Below are positions 44,626-53,369 of a stretch of DNA of 64,000 bases, piece after piece. Made by a program: the position numbers and the translations under genes. The DNA is from Cronobacter dublinensis subsp. dublinensis LMG 23823 (GTDB lineage: Bacteria > Pseudomonadota > Gammaproteobacteria > Enterobacterales > Enterobacteriaceae). The stretch spans positions 1,860,001 through 1,924,000 of the forward strand of contig NZ_CP012266.1 of NCBI RefSeq assembly GCF_001277235.1, read 5' to 3'. Position 1 is the stretch's first letter. Each line of letters starts with the position of its first letter. The notes under the pieces were generated by a model, which worked only from the letters and a program-made list of their open reading frames with translations, had not been told where the DNA came from and made no database searches.

Positions 44626-47600
44626 ATGAAGAGAAGTCTTAATTGCAGTTACCGGCTGGTGTGGAGTGAAGTCCAGCGCGCGTTTATCGTAGTCTCTGAG
44701 CTCACGCGAGCGAAGGGCAAGCGCGCCAGCGGAGCGGTGTTGTTGACGGCGGCGGTAGGAAGCGCGCTTGCCAGCGGCGGGGCGTTCGCATTCACGCCCG
44801 ATGTCACCTCGTCGGTGCAGGACGAGCAGGTGCTTAACGGCACCCAGCAGGTTCTGGTCGGCGGGACGACCACTAATCATACGATCGGCGCGCAGGGCAA
44901 TCAGATCGTCGCAGGCGGGCTGGCGCAGCAAACCACGCTCACCGACGGCGGCGTGCAGATTGTCCGCCAGCAGGGCGTGGCGACCGGCACCACCATCAAC
45001 AACGGCCAGCAGGTCATTGAAAAAGACGGCAAGGCGCAGCGTACCGTTATACTGAACGGCGGCGTGCAGAGCCTCGACGGCACGGCGGTCCATACCGTGG
45101 TCGGCAATGGCGGCGAGCAGCATGTGCTCAATAGCGGCACCGCGACGACTACGCTGATTAACAGCGGCGGTACCCAGGCGGTTGACGGCATGGCCAACTT
45201 CACCGTCGTCAACGATGGCGGTCATCAGATTGTCGGCGGTTTCGCACATTACACCACCGTTAACAACGGCGGCGTTCAGTTTGTCAGCGTACGCGGCGCA
45301 TCCTCTGATGGCGTTATCTTCGGCGGCGGCATTCAGCAGGTTTCCGGCGCCGCATCCGACACCAGTATCAACGACGGCGGCACCCAGCAGGTGCAGGTTA
45401 CTGGCCAGACTCGCGGTACACAAATTAACAACCGCGGCACCCAGGCCGTTGACGGTATTGATTTCTCCGCGAATGTCAAAAACGGCGGCACGCAACTGGT
45501 CAACAGCGGCGGTGTGGCTAAAAACACCCAAGTGAACAGCGGCGGTCTGCAGCATGTATCGGCCGGGGGCGCATCAGTGGATGCGTATCTCTTTGGCGGT
45601 ACCCAGCAACTGTCAGGCTCCGCGTCCGGCACCAGCGTTAACGCGGGCGGCTCCCAGCAGGTGCAGGTGAGCGGTAAAGCGACCGGCACGCAGATTGGCG
45701 ACGGCGGCACCCAGGCCGTTGACGGCACAGCGATCGCGGCGGTCGTGAAAGACGGCGGCGTTCAGCAGGTGAACCGAGGCGGTCTGGCGAAAGACACCCA
45801 GGTGAACAAAGGCGGTCTGCAGCATGTCTCGCTCGGCGGCGCGTCGGCTGACGCACATCTTTTTGGCGGCGTCCAGCAGCTGGCGGGTACCGCGTCCAAC
45901 ACCCAGATCGATTCCGGAGCAGAGCAGCACATCGAAGCGACCGGTAAATCGGTCAGCGCGACGGTTAACAGCGGCGGCCTGCAGAATGTCGATGGCACCG
46001 CGAACTACGCGACGATCAACGACGGCGGTGTACAGCTCGTTCAGACTGGCGGCCACGTTAACAGCACCATCGTGCGTAACGGCGGTATCCAGGATGTCGC
46101 ACTCGGCGGCTCCGCCTCTGGCTCTATCCTGCTCGGCGGCACGCAACAGCTCGCGGGTAACGCGGGTGAAACCGTTATTGGCAACGGCGGCGTACAGCAC
46201 GTGAAAACCGGCGGCTCGGCAACGGGCTCGCTGATTAACGCAGGCGGCCTGCAGAATGTGGACGGCACCGCGAAAAACACCACCATCAATGACAAAGGCA
46301 TTCAGCTCGTCAATCAGGGTGGCCTTGCCGATAACACCGCTATCCACAGTGGCGGCCTGCAGTATATCGCGCAGGGCGGGGCAGCCTCGGAAGGCGTGAT
46401 TTTCGGTGGCGGCATCCAGCAGGTTTCCGGCACCGCGTCCGGCACCAGCGTAAACGAAGGCGGCTCTCAACAGGTTCAGGTGACCGGTAAAGCCACCGGC
46501 ACGCAGATCAACTATCGTGGTACCCAGGCCGTTGACGGCACGGCGATTTCCGCCATCGTCAAAGACGGCGGCACCCAGCTTGTTAACAGCGGCGGTCTGG
46601 CGAAAGACACCCAGGTCAACAGCGGCGGTCTGCAGCATGTCTCCCTCGGCGGCGCGTCGGCGGATGCCCATCTCTACGGCGGCGTGCAGCAGCTCGCGGG
46701 CACCGCATCCAACACCCAGATCGATTCAGGCGCAGAGCAGCATATCGAAGCGACCGGACTTTCTGTTAGCGCGACGGTCAACCGCGGCGGTCTGCAAAAC
46801 GTGGACGGTACCGCAAACTATGCGACCGTTAACGACGGTGGCACCCAGCTGATTCAGGTTGGCGGCCATGCCAACAGCACGGTCGTGCGCAACGGCGGTG
46901 TGCAGGATGTGAAACTCGGCGGCGCGGCCTCCAATTCCCTGCTGCTCGGCGGCACACAGGAGCTGGCGGGCACCGCGGGCGATACCGTCATCGGCGACGG
47001 CGGCGTGCAGCATGTCCAGGTGGGCGCGAATGCCTCCGGTACGCTGATTAACGCAGGCGGTCTGCAACGCGTGGACGGTACGGCGAAAACCACCACGATA
47101 AACGACAAAGGCATCCAGCTGGTTAACCGCGGCGGCAAGGCGGACAGCACCGCTATCAACAGCGGCGGCCTGCAGTATGTGGCTGAAGGCGGCTCCGCCT
47201 CCGACAGCGTTATCTTTGGCGGCGGTATTCAGCAGGTCTCTGGCAACGCGGCTGGCACCAGCGTGAACGACGGCGGTTCGCAGCAGGTGCAGGTCACCGG
47301 CAAAGCCACTGGCACCCAGATCAACTATCGTGGCACCCAGGCGGTTGACGGCACCGCGATTTCCGCGGTCGTAAAAGACGGCGGTACGCAGCTTGTCAAC
47401 AGCGGCGGTCTTGCGAAAGACACCCAGGTCAACAGCGGCGGTCTGCAACACGTGGCGCTCGGCGGCGCGTCGGCAGACGCACATCTCTTCGGCGGCGTCC
47501 AGCAGCTGGCGGGTACCGCGTCCAACACCCAGATCGATTCCGGGGCAGAGCAGCACATCGAAGCGACCGGTAAATCGGTCAGCGCGACGGTTAACAGCGG

Positions 47601-50600
47601 CGGCCTGCAGAATGTCGACGGTACCGCAAACGCGGCCACCATCAATGACGGCGGCGTCCAGCTGGTGCAGAACGGCGGTCATGCCAATAAAACGGTCGTG
47701 CGCGACGGCGGCGTCCAGGATGTGAAACTCGGCGGCGCGGCGTCAGATTCCGTGCTGCTTGGCGGTATTCAGTCTGTTTCCGGCACCGCAGGCAGAACCG
47801 TTATCGGCGATGACGCTATCCAGCACGTGAAAACGGGTGGTCTGGCCTTCGCATCGCTGGTGAACTCGGGCGGTCTGCAGCGCGTTGACGGCACCGCGAC
47901 CTCCACGGTTGTTAACGACGATGGCATCCAGCTGGTGAACAGCGGCGGCCTGGCGCGCGCCACCACCGTTAACAGCGGCGGCCTGCAACAGGTTAACTTC
48001 GGCGGCGCGTCTTCCGACGGCGTTATCTTTGGCGGCGGCGTACAGGTGGTCGCGGGCATGGCGTCCGGCACCAGCATCAGCGACGGCGGTCTGCAGCTCA
48101 TCAGCAAAACCGGTATGGCGAACGACACCCACGTTAACCGTGGCGGCGTCCAGAGCGTTGACGGCACCGTGACGTCCGCCATCGTCAAAGACGGCGGTAC
48201 GCAGATCGTCAATAACGGCGGTCTGGCGCGCGGCTCTGTCGTGACTGACGGCGGTTTGCAGCACATTAACAAAGGCGGCGCCTCGTCCACCGCGAAAATC
48301 TTCGCCGGCGGCACACAGGTGGTAGCGGGTACGGCATCCGGCACCAGCATCGGCGATCGTGGTACGCAGCTCGTCCAGGAAACCGGTAAAGCGGTGGACG
48401 CGCAGATCAACAGCGGTGGCACCCAGGCGGTTGACGGCACGGCGATTTCAGCGGTCATCAACGACGGCGGTCTGCAGCTTGTCAACGTCGGCGGTCTGGC
48501 GGCGGGCTCCATCGTGCACAGCGGTGGTGTCCAGCATGTGAAACTCGGCGGCGCAGCGTCTGACGGCACCGTGTTCGGCGGCGGCACCCAGCTCGTAGAG
48601 GGCACCGCGTCCGGCACCAGCGTCAGCGACGGCGGTGTCCAGCTCATCATGGCGAGCGGCCAGGCGAAAGGCACGCTGGTCAACAGCGGCGGCGTACAGC
48701 GCGTGGACGGCCAGTCCTTTGACGCTGTAATTAACAACGGCGGTCAGCAGCTTGTCGACCCGCACGGCTGGTCGCGTAATACCGTGATTAACGCAGGCGG
48801 CACCCAGATCCTTAGCAACCAGGCTGTCGCTATCTCCACCGTGATGAACGGCGGCGAGCAGCACGTTAACAACGGCGCGAAAGCCCTGGCGACCCGTCTG
48901 CTCGGCGGCACCCAGAATATCGGCAACGGCGGTAAAGCCTACGAGACCCGCGTCGAAAAAGGCGGCGTGCAGAATGTTAATTCGGGAGGCTACACCTACG
49001 GCGGCACCATCTCTACCGGCGGCAGACAAAACGTCTTTACCGGCGGCACCACGGATTTCACCTTCGTGGATGGCGGCCTGCAGGTCGTTGACGGCACATC
49101 TATTGTCAGCATTGTAAAAAATGGCGGGCATCAGATAGTCAATAAAAATGCCAACGCTGAAGTTTCGATTGTTATCGATGGCGGCCTGCAGGATGTCTAT
49201 GGCACCACCACGGGCTCGGAAATCACCAGGGCGGAGCAGCGCGTCTATGAAGGAGCGAACGTTACCTCAACCTGGCTGAATGACAATGCGAAGCAGACGG
49301 TCTACAACGGCGCAGTGGTGACCGAAACCCGTAACCGCGGCGGCGAGCAAAACCTGCTGAGCGGCGCCCGCGCCGTCAACACGGTAATGGAAACGGGCGC
49401 GGTGCAGAACATTGCTGCAGGTGCGACGGCGGTCAACACCTCGCTGATTAACGGCTCTGTCCAAAACGTGCGCGGTACCGCAGACGGCGCAGATTTTTCG
49501 GCCAACACGGTACAGAACGTTTACCGCGGCGGGGTAGCGAAAAACACCGGCCTCTATTCCACCGGTGTGCAGAATATCTACAACGGCGGTCAGACCTTCA
49601 ATACCAATATTGAGAACGGCGGCATTCAGAACGTGCTGACCGGTGGTACGGCGACCAGCACGACCATCAATCTGGGCGGTACGCAGAACGTCAACAGCGG
49701 CGGTACGGTTATCTCGACCATCATCAAGGCGGGCGGGATCCAGAACGTTAATGACGGCGCGATCGTTATCGACAACACCGTGATCGGCGATCAGGTTGTC
49801 AACAAAGGCGGCACGGTGGCTTCCTCAACGGTCAGCGAGAACGGCAGCCAGAGCGTGACGCTTGGCGGCACGGCTATCGCGACCACCGTCACTAAAGGCG
49901 GCATGCAGTTTGTCCGTCAGGGCGGCGTGGCCGACCAGACCATCATTCACCAGGGCGGCATGCTGGCCGTGGCGGATGACGCGGCGGCGACCAGTATCGA
50001 CCTGAACAGCGGCGCGGGCATCATCGCCGGCACCAACACGACGGTTGACGGTAAGAACGCGCTGGGGCAGTTCTCCATCGCTAACAAGATTGCCAACAAC
50101 CTGCTGCTGGAAAGCGGTGGTCTGTTGAGCGTCGCGGCGGACGGCATCGCGAACAACACTGTGGTACAGAACGGCGGTAAACTCAGCGTGGCGGATGGCG
50201 GCATCCTGACGGGTAACACCGAACTGAAAGACGGCTCGGCGATCTCCGGTAACGTCATCAACACCGGCAAACTGAGCGTCACCACCGATCAGAGCGACAA
50301 CGCCATCGCGGCGAACGTCAGCGGCACCGGCAGCCTCTATAAAGAAGGCAACGGCAAACTGACCGTCAGCGGCGTGCTTAACCAGACCGGCGGCACCTGG
50401 CTGCAAAGCGGCACCCTGGTGTTCAGCGGTCTGCAGGCGGTCACCGATGTTGTCGCGCAGCTCGGCACCTCGCTGCAGCTGACCAACGGCTCTACGCTGA
50501 CCGGTATGATTGACCCGACCGATCTGACCGTTGACGCAGGCTCGACCTGGCTGATGACCGATGACTCCCTGCTCAATAACCTGACGCTCGGCGGCTCCAT

Positions 50601-51960
50601 CGACTACCAGACGCCGACCGGCGCGTTCGTACCGAAAACCCTGACGGTCACTAACCTGACGGGCAACGGCGGCACCATCACCCTGAACACCCTGTTCCAG
50701 GGCGGGACGGCCACCACCGACAGCCTGATCATTGATGGCGGCACTGCGACCGGCAACACCCGCATCGCCATCCGTAACCAGGGCGGTCTGGGCGCACGCA
50801 CCACCGGCGACGGTATTCAGGTCGTGAACGCCATCAACGGCGCGACCACCACCGACGACGCGTTTAGCCTGGCGAACAACCTGCAGGCGGGTGCGTATAA
50901 CTACAGCCTGCGTCAGGGCGCTGGCAGCGAAAGCTGGTATCTGACCACGGCGGCCGGCAACGGCAACGAGAATGGCCCGCAGAACTACCGTTCGGCCATG
51001 TACCTCTACAGCTCGCTCTATGCACAGGCGATGGACTACGACAGCGCGCTGCTTGGCTCGCTTGACAGCCGTCGTTACGCGGCGCGCACGCCTGGCGAGG
51101 ATGGCAGCAACATGTGGGCACGCTTCCAGGCCGGTCAGTTGAGCCATGACCACGGCGCGTCTGATCTGCGTAACGGCAACACGCCGGAAAGCAAAGGCGG
51201 CTACACCTTCCTGCAGATCGGTAGCGACCTGTGGAGAGCGACAGCGTCTTCCATGGAATGGGGCGTGGGCATCTACGGTGCGGCGGGTCTCTCTGCCATC
51301 GACGTACAGCGCAGCGAGAAATCAAAAGCGGGTACGGTACGTGACGACGCTTACAGCGCCGGTCTGTATGTCAACGGTGTACATGAAAGCGGCTGGTGGG
51401 TTGATGTGGTGGCGCAAGGCACCCGTCATAACTTTGACACCAACCCGCGCGACGGGGACGGTCTGAAAACGCACGGCTGGGGCTATGTCGGCTCCTTCGA
51501 AACCGGCCTGCCGTTTGATATCGGCAGCGGTCTGGTGCTCGAACCGCAGGTGCAATACCAGTACCGTGGTGTGAACCTGAAAGATGGTGGCGACGACGCG
51601 GCTGATGTTCAGTTTGGCGACGGTCACAGCCAGCAGGTCCGTGCCGGTCTGCGCTTTGGCAACAACGCGACGCTGAAGACCACAGGCAACCCGCCGCCAG
51701 TCAGCTGGTGGGTGCGTCCGTCCTTCATCCAGACGTTCGACTCCAAAGGCGATGTTAACGTCAGCGCGCCAGGCGTGGCAGGCAGCGAAGTCTCCTTCAG
51801 CCCGGATCAGGACGGCACCGCCGCCGCGCTGGATGTAGGTATCGACGGCCAGATCCGCGACAACGTGACGCTTGGCGTACGCGCCGGCTACACCAAAACC
51901 ATCGATGACGCCGGCACCGGCGGCTACGGCGGCCAGGTGACGCTGAAAGTCAGCTTCTGA
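44626..51960 (+). CDS. Giant AIDA-type autotransporter adhesin with heptosylated strand-loop-strand repeats
   Basis: A 2444-residue type Va autotransporter. The start is the extended signal peptide region (MKRSLNCSYRLVWSEVQRAF), followed by a hydrophobic core and cleavage near ASGGAFA (about residue 55). The passenger (about 56-2060) is a beta-helix made of degenerate repeats of about 18-19 residues of the form GG-x-Q-x-V-x-x-GG-x-A-x-x-T-x-I-N, the strand-loop-strand units that BAHT enzymes heptosylate. A linker leads to the C-terminal 12-stranded barrel (about 2155-2444), opening GSNMWARFQAGQLSHDHG and ending in the typical terminal phenylalanine. The frame is unbroken. It follows the heptosyltransferase gene by 31 bp and ends with its own terminator. 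Adhesion, aggregation or biofilm roles are inferred from AIDA-I and TibA. Confidence 0.93.
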   Translation: MKRSLNCSYRLVWSEVQRAFIVVSELTRAKGKRASGAVLLTAAVGSALASGGAFAFTPDVTSSVQDEQVLNGTQQVLVGGTTTNHTIGAQGNQIVAGGLAQQTTLTDGGVQIVRQQGVATGTTINNGQQVIEKDGKAQRTVILNGGVQSLDGTAVHTVVGNGGEQHVLNSGTATTTLINSGGTQAVDGMANFTVVNDGGHQIVGGFAHYTTVNNGGVQFVSVRGASSDGVIFGGGIQQVSGAASDTSINDGGTQQVQVTGQTRGTQINNRGTQAVDGIDFSANVKNGGTQLVNSGGVAKNTQVNSGGLQHVSAGGASVDAYLFGGTQQLSGSASGTSVNAGGSQQVQVSGKATGTQIGDGGTQAVDGTAIAAVVKDGGVQQVNRGGLAKDTQVNKGGLQHVSLGGASADAHLFGGVQQLAGTASNTQIDSGAEQHIEATGKSVSATVNSGGLQNVDGTANYATINDGGVQLVQTGGHVNSTIVRNGGIQDVALGGSASGSILLGGTQQLAGNAGETVIGNGGVQHVKTGGSATGSLINAGGLQNVDGTAKNTTINDKGIQLVNQGGLADNTAIHSGGLQYIAQGGAASEGVIFGGGIQQVSGTASGTSVNEGGSQQVQVTGKATGTQINYRGTQAVDGTAISAIVKDGGTQLVNSGGLAKDTQVNSGGLQHVSLGGASADAHLYGGVQQLAGTASNTQIDSGAEQHIEATGLSVSATVNRGGLQNVDGTANYATVNDGGTQLIQVGGHANSTVVRNGGVQDVKLGGAASNSLLLGGTQELAGTAGDTVIGDGGVQHVQVGANASGTLINAGGLQRVDGTAKTTTINDKGIQLVNRGGKADSTAINSGGLQYVAEGGSASDSVIFGGGIQQVSGNAAGTSVNDGGSQQVQVTGKATGTQINYRGTQAVDGTAISAVVKDGGTQLVNSGGLAKDTQVNSGGLQHVALGGASADAHLFGGVQQLAGTASNTQIDSGAEQHIEATGKSVSATVNSGGLQNVDGTANAATINDGGVQLVQNGGHANKTVVRDGGVQDVKLGGAASDSVLLGGIQSVSGTAGRTVIGDDAIQHVKTGGLAFASLVNSGGLQRVDGTATSTVVNDDGIQLVNSGGLARATTVNSGGLQQVNFGGASSDGVIFGGGVQVVAGMASGTSISDGGLQLISKTGMANDTHVNRGGVQSVDGTVTSAIVKDGGTQIVNNGGLARGSVVTDGGLQHINKGGASSTAKIFAGGTQVVAGTASGTSIGDRGTQLVQETGKAVDAQINSGGTQAVDGTAISAVINDGGLQLVNVGGLAAGSIVHSGGVQHVKLGGAASDGTVFGGGTQLVEGTASGTSVSDGGVQLIMASGQAKGTLVNSGGVQRVDGQSFDAVINNGGQQLVDPHGWSRNTVINAGGTQILSNQAVAISTVMNGGEQHVNNGAKALATRLLGGTQNIGNGGKAYETRVEKGGVQNVNSGGYTYGGTISTGGRQNVFTGGTTDFTFVDGGLQVVDGTSIVSIVKNGGHQIVNKNANAEVSIVIDGGLQDVYGTTTGSEITRAEQRVYEGANVTSTWLNDNAKQTVYNGAVVTETRNRGGEQNLLSGARAVNTVMETGAVQNIAAGATAVNTSLINGSVQNVRGTADGADFSANTVQNVYRGGVAKNTGLYSTGVQNIYNGGQTFNTNIENGGIQNVLTGGTATSTTINLGGTQNVNSGGTVISTIIKAGGIQNVNDGAIVIDNTVIGDQVVNKGGTVASSTVSENGSQSVTLGGTAIATTVTKGGMQFVRQGGVADQTIIHQGGMLAVADDAAATSIDLNSGAGIIAGTNTTVDGKNALGQFSIANKIANNLLLESGGLLSVAADGIANNTVVQNGGKLSVADGGILTGNTELKDGSAISGNVINTGKLSVTTDQSDNAIAANVSGTGSLYKEGNGKLTVSGVLNQTGGTWLQSGTLVFSGLQAVTDVVAQLGTSLQLTNGSTLTGMIDPTDLTVDAGSTWLMTDDSLLNNLTLGGSIDYQTPTGAFVPKTLTVTNLTGNGGTITLNTLFQGGTATTDSLIIDGGTATGNTRIAIRNQGGLGARTTGDGIQVVNAINGATTTDDAFSLANNLQAGAYNYSLRQGAGSESWYLTTAAGNGNENGPQNYRSAMYLYSSLYAQAMDYDSALLGSLDSRRYAARTPGEDGSNMWARFQAGQLSHDHGASDLRNGNTPESKGGYTFLQIGSDLWRATASSMEWGVGIYGAAGLSAIDVQRSEKSKAGTVRDDAYSAGLYVNGVHESGWWVDVVAQGTRHNFDTNPRDGDGLKTHGWGYVGSFETGLPFDIGSGLVLEPQVQYQYRGVNLKDGGDDAADVQFGDGHSQQVRAGLRFGNNATLKTTGNPPPVSWWVRPSFIQTFDSKGDVNVSAPGVAGSEVSFSPDQDGTAAALDVGIDGQIRDNVTLGVRAGYTKTIDDAGTGGYGGQVTLKVSF
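45706..48144 (+). repeat. Three tandem 813-bp super-repeats inside the adhesin gene
   Basis: Matching landmarks recur at exactly 813 bp (271 codons): the GTACCCAGGCCGTTGACGG-type segment at 45706, 46519 and 47332; ACCCAGATCGATTC at 45901, 46714 and 47527; and the VIFGGGIQQVSG-coding segment at 46396, 47209 and 48022. The copies are close to identical over long stretches, which points to recent duplication or homogenisation. Confidence 0.85.
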
Positions 51961-51978
51961 TAGTAGTAAGATGACCAC

Positions 51979-52008
51979 AAGCCGCCCCCCAGGGGGCGGC
52001 TTTTTTTT
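51979..52008 (+). terminator. Terminator of the adhesin operon
   Basis: A stem AGCCGCCCCC / GGGGGCGGCT, followed by eight Ts, 18 bp after the adhesin stop codon. Confidence 0.93.
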
Positions 52009-52056
52009 GCGTGTAATAAAGGAAGGGGGAGATGGCGGGCCTCACGTTTGATGTAG

Positions 52057-52081
52057 GGTGGGTAAGCGAAGCGCACCCACC
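52057..52081. repeat. Short intergenic palindromic repeat
   Basis: GGTGGGT (52057-52063) and ACCCACC (52075-52081) flank AAGCGAAGCGC. I recall TAGGGTGGGTAAGCG...GCGCACCCACC elements as common intergenic repeats in enterobacteria. It may also act as a weak terminator for puuB. Confidence 0.55.
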
Positions 52082-52088
52082 ATAACAC

Positions 52089-53369
52089 TCAAACGCCCAG
52101 CCGATCCCGCAGGCTGTAATACGCGGCGCCCATCGCGGTAAACGGGATCTGGAACGACCGCCCGCCGGGGAACGGGTAATGGGGGAGGGTGGCGAACGCA
52201 TCGAACCGCTCGGCGTCGCCGCGCAGCGCCTCGGAGATAAGCTTTCCGGCAAGATGCGTACAGGTCACTCCGTGGCCGCTGTCGCCCTGCATATAATAAA
52301 TGTTGTTCTCAAGCCGCCCGAACTGTGGCATCCGCGACAGCGTCAGCAGGAAATTCCCCGTCCAGCGGTAATCAATTTTCACGCCTTTTAGCTGCGGGAA
52401 CGTCTTTAACAGCTTCGGCATAATCAGCCGGTCGATATCGTCCGGGTCGCGCGCGCCGTAGACCACGCCGCCGCCATAAAGCAGACGGTTGTCGGCGGTC
52501 AGGCGATAATAGTCGAGCAGATAATTACAGTCCTCGACGCAATAATTATTCGGCAGCAGCGACGCGGCCACCTCGGGGGCCAGCGGCTCGGTCGTCACCA
52601 CCTGGGTGCCGCACGGCATACTGCGCCGCGCGAGCGCGGGCTCCAGCCGGGTGCCGAGATAGGCGTTGCCCGCTACAATCACATAGCGCGCTGTCACCTG
52701 GCCCTGCGCGGTTTTCACCACGGCAGGCTGGCCGTGGGTAATGCTCACCGCCGCCGACTGCTCGAAAATCTGGCCGCCCTGCTGGCGAATCGCCTCGGCC
52801 TCGCCGAGCGCCAGATTCAGCGGATGAATATGGCCGCCGTTGCGGTCGAGCAGCGCGCCGGTGTAACGCTGGCTCGCAATCTCCCCGCGCACCGCGTCGG
52901 CGTCCAGCAGCTCCAGGCCGGTATTGCCGTAGCGCTCCCAGTTCGCCTTCTGCTCCATCAGCCCCAGATACTGCTTGCGGTTAAGCGCCACAAACAGCCC
53001 GCCGGGGCGATAGTCACACTGGATGTCGTAACGCGCAATGCGCTCGCGGATGATTTCGCCGCCCTCAAACATCATGCTGCCGAGCATCCGCGCGGTGTCG
53101 GCGCCGTAGCGCGCTTCGATAACGTCGATATCGCGGCTGTAGGAGTTCACCACCTGGCCGCCGTTACGCCCGCTCGCGCCATAGCCGATGCGCGCCGACT
53201 CCAGCAGCACCACGTCATAGCCTTGCTCCACCAGATGCAGCGCCGATGAGAGCCCGGTATAACCGCCGCCAATGATACAGACGTCGCACTGCACCGACTC
53301 CGACAGCGTCGGGAAGGGCGCGTGCGGGTTAGCGCTTGCGGCATAGTAGCTGTTTACATGTTCAGTCAT
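52089..53369 (-). CDS. puuB: Gamma-glutamylputrescine oxidoreductase
   Basis: A 426-residue FAD-dependent amine oxidase of the DAO family that oxidises gamma-glutamylputrescine to gamma-glutamyl-aminobutyraldehyde, step 2 of the Puu putrescine route. The dinucleotide site CDVCIIGGGYTGLSSALHLV lies at about residues 29-48. GASGRNGGQVVNSYSRD and the C-terminal MQGDSGHGVTCTHLAGKLIS (FAD contact) are family signatures. Its start overlaps the puuC end by 8 bases. In E. coli puuE would follow; here the next gene is the convergent adhesin. Confidence 0.95.
   Translation of the reverse strand: MTEHVNSYYAASANPHAPFPTLSESVQCDVCIIGGGYTGLSSALHLVEQGYDVVLLESARIGYGASGRNGGQVVNSYSRDIDVIEARYGADTARMLGSMMFEGGEIIRERIARYDIQCDYRPGGLFVALNRKQYLGLMEQKANWERYGNTGLELLDADAVRGEIASQRYTGALLDRNGGHIHPLNLALGEAEAIRQQGGQIFEQSAAVSITHGQPAVVKTAQGQVTARYVIVAGNAYLGTRLEPALARRSMPCGTQVVTTEPLAPEVAASLLPNNYCVEDCNYLLDYYRLTADNRLLYGGGVVYGARDPDDIDRLIMPKLLKTFPQLKGVKIDYRWTGNFLLTLSRMPQFGRLENNIYYMQGDSGHGVTCTHLAGKLISEALRGDAERFDAFATLPHYPFPGGRSFQIPFTAMGAAYYSLRDRLGV

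Noticed and set aside
45613..51153. Long open frames on the minus strand opposite the adhesin gene (for example 45613-46671 and 49825-51153)
   Set aside because: They mirror the repetitive GC-rich codons of the adhesin, have no ribosome sites and show no recognisable domains.
44626..51960. Regular repeats that might suggest a CRISPR array
   Set aside because: The repeats are coding, in frame, without unique spacers of fixed length, and no cas genes are present.
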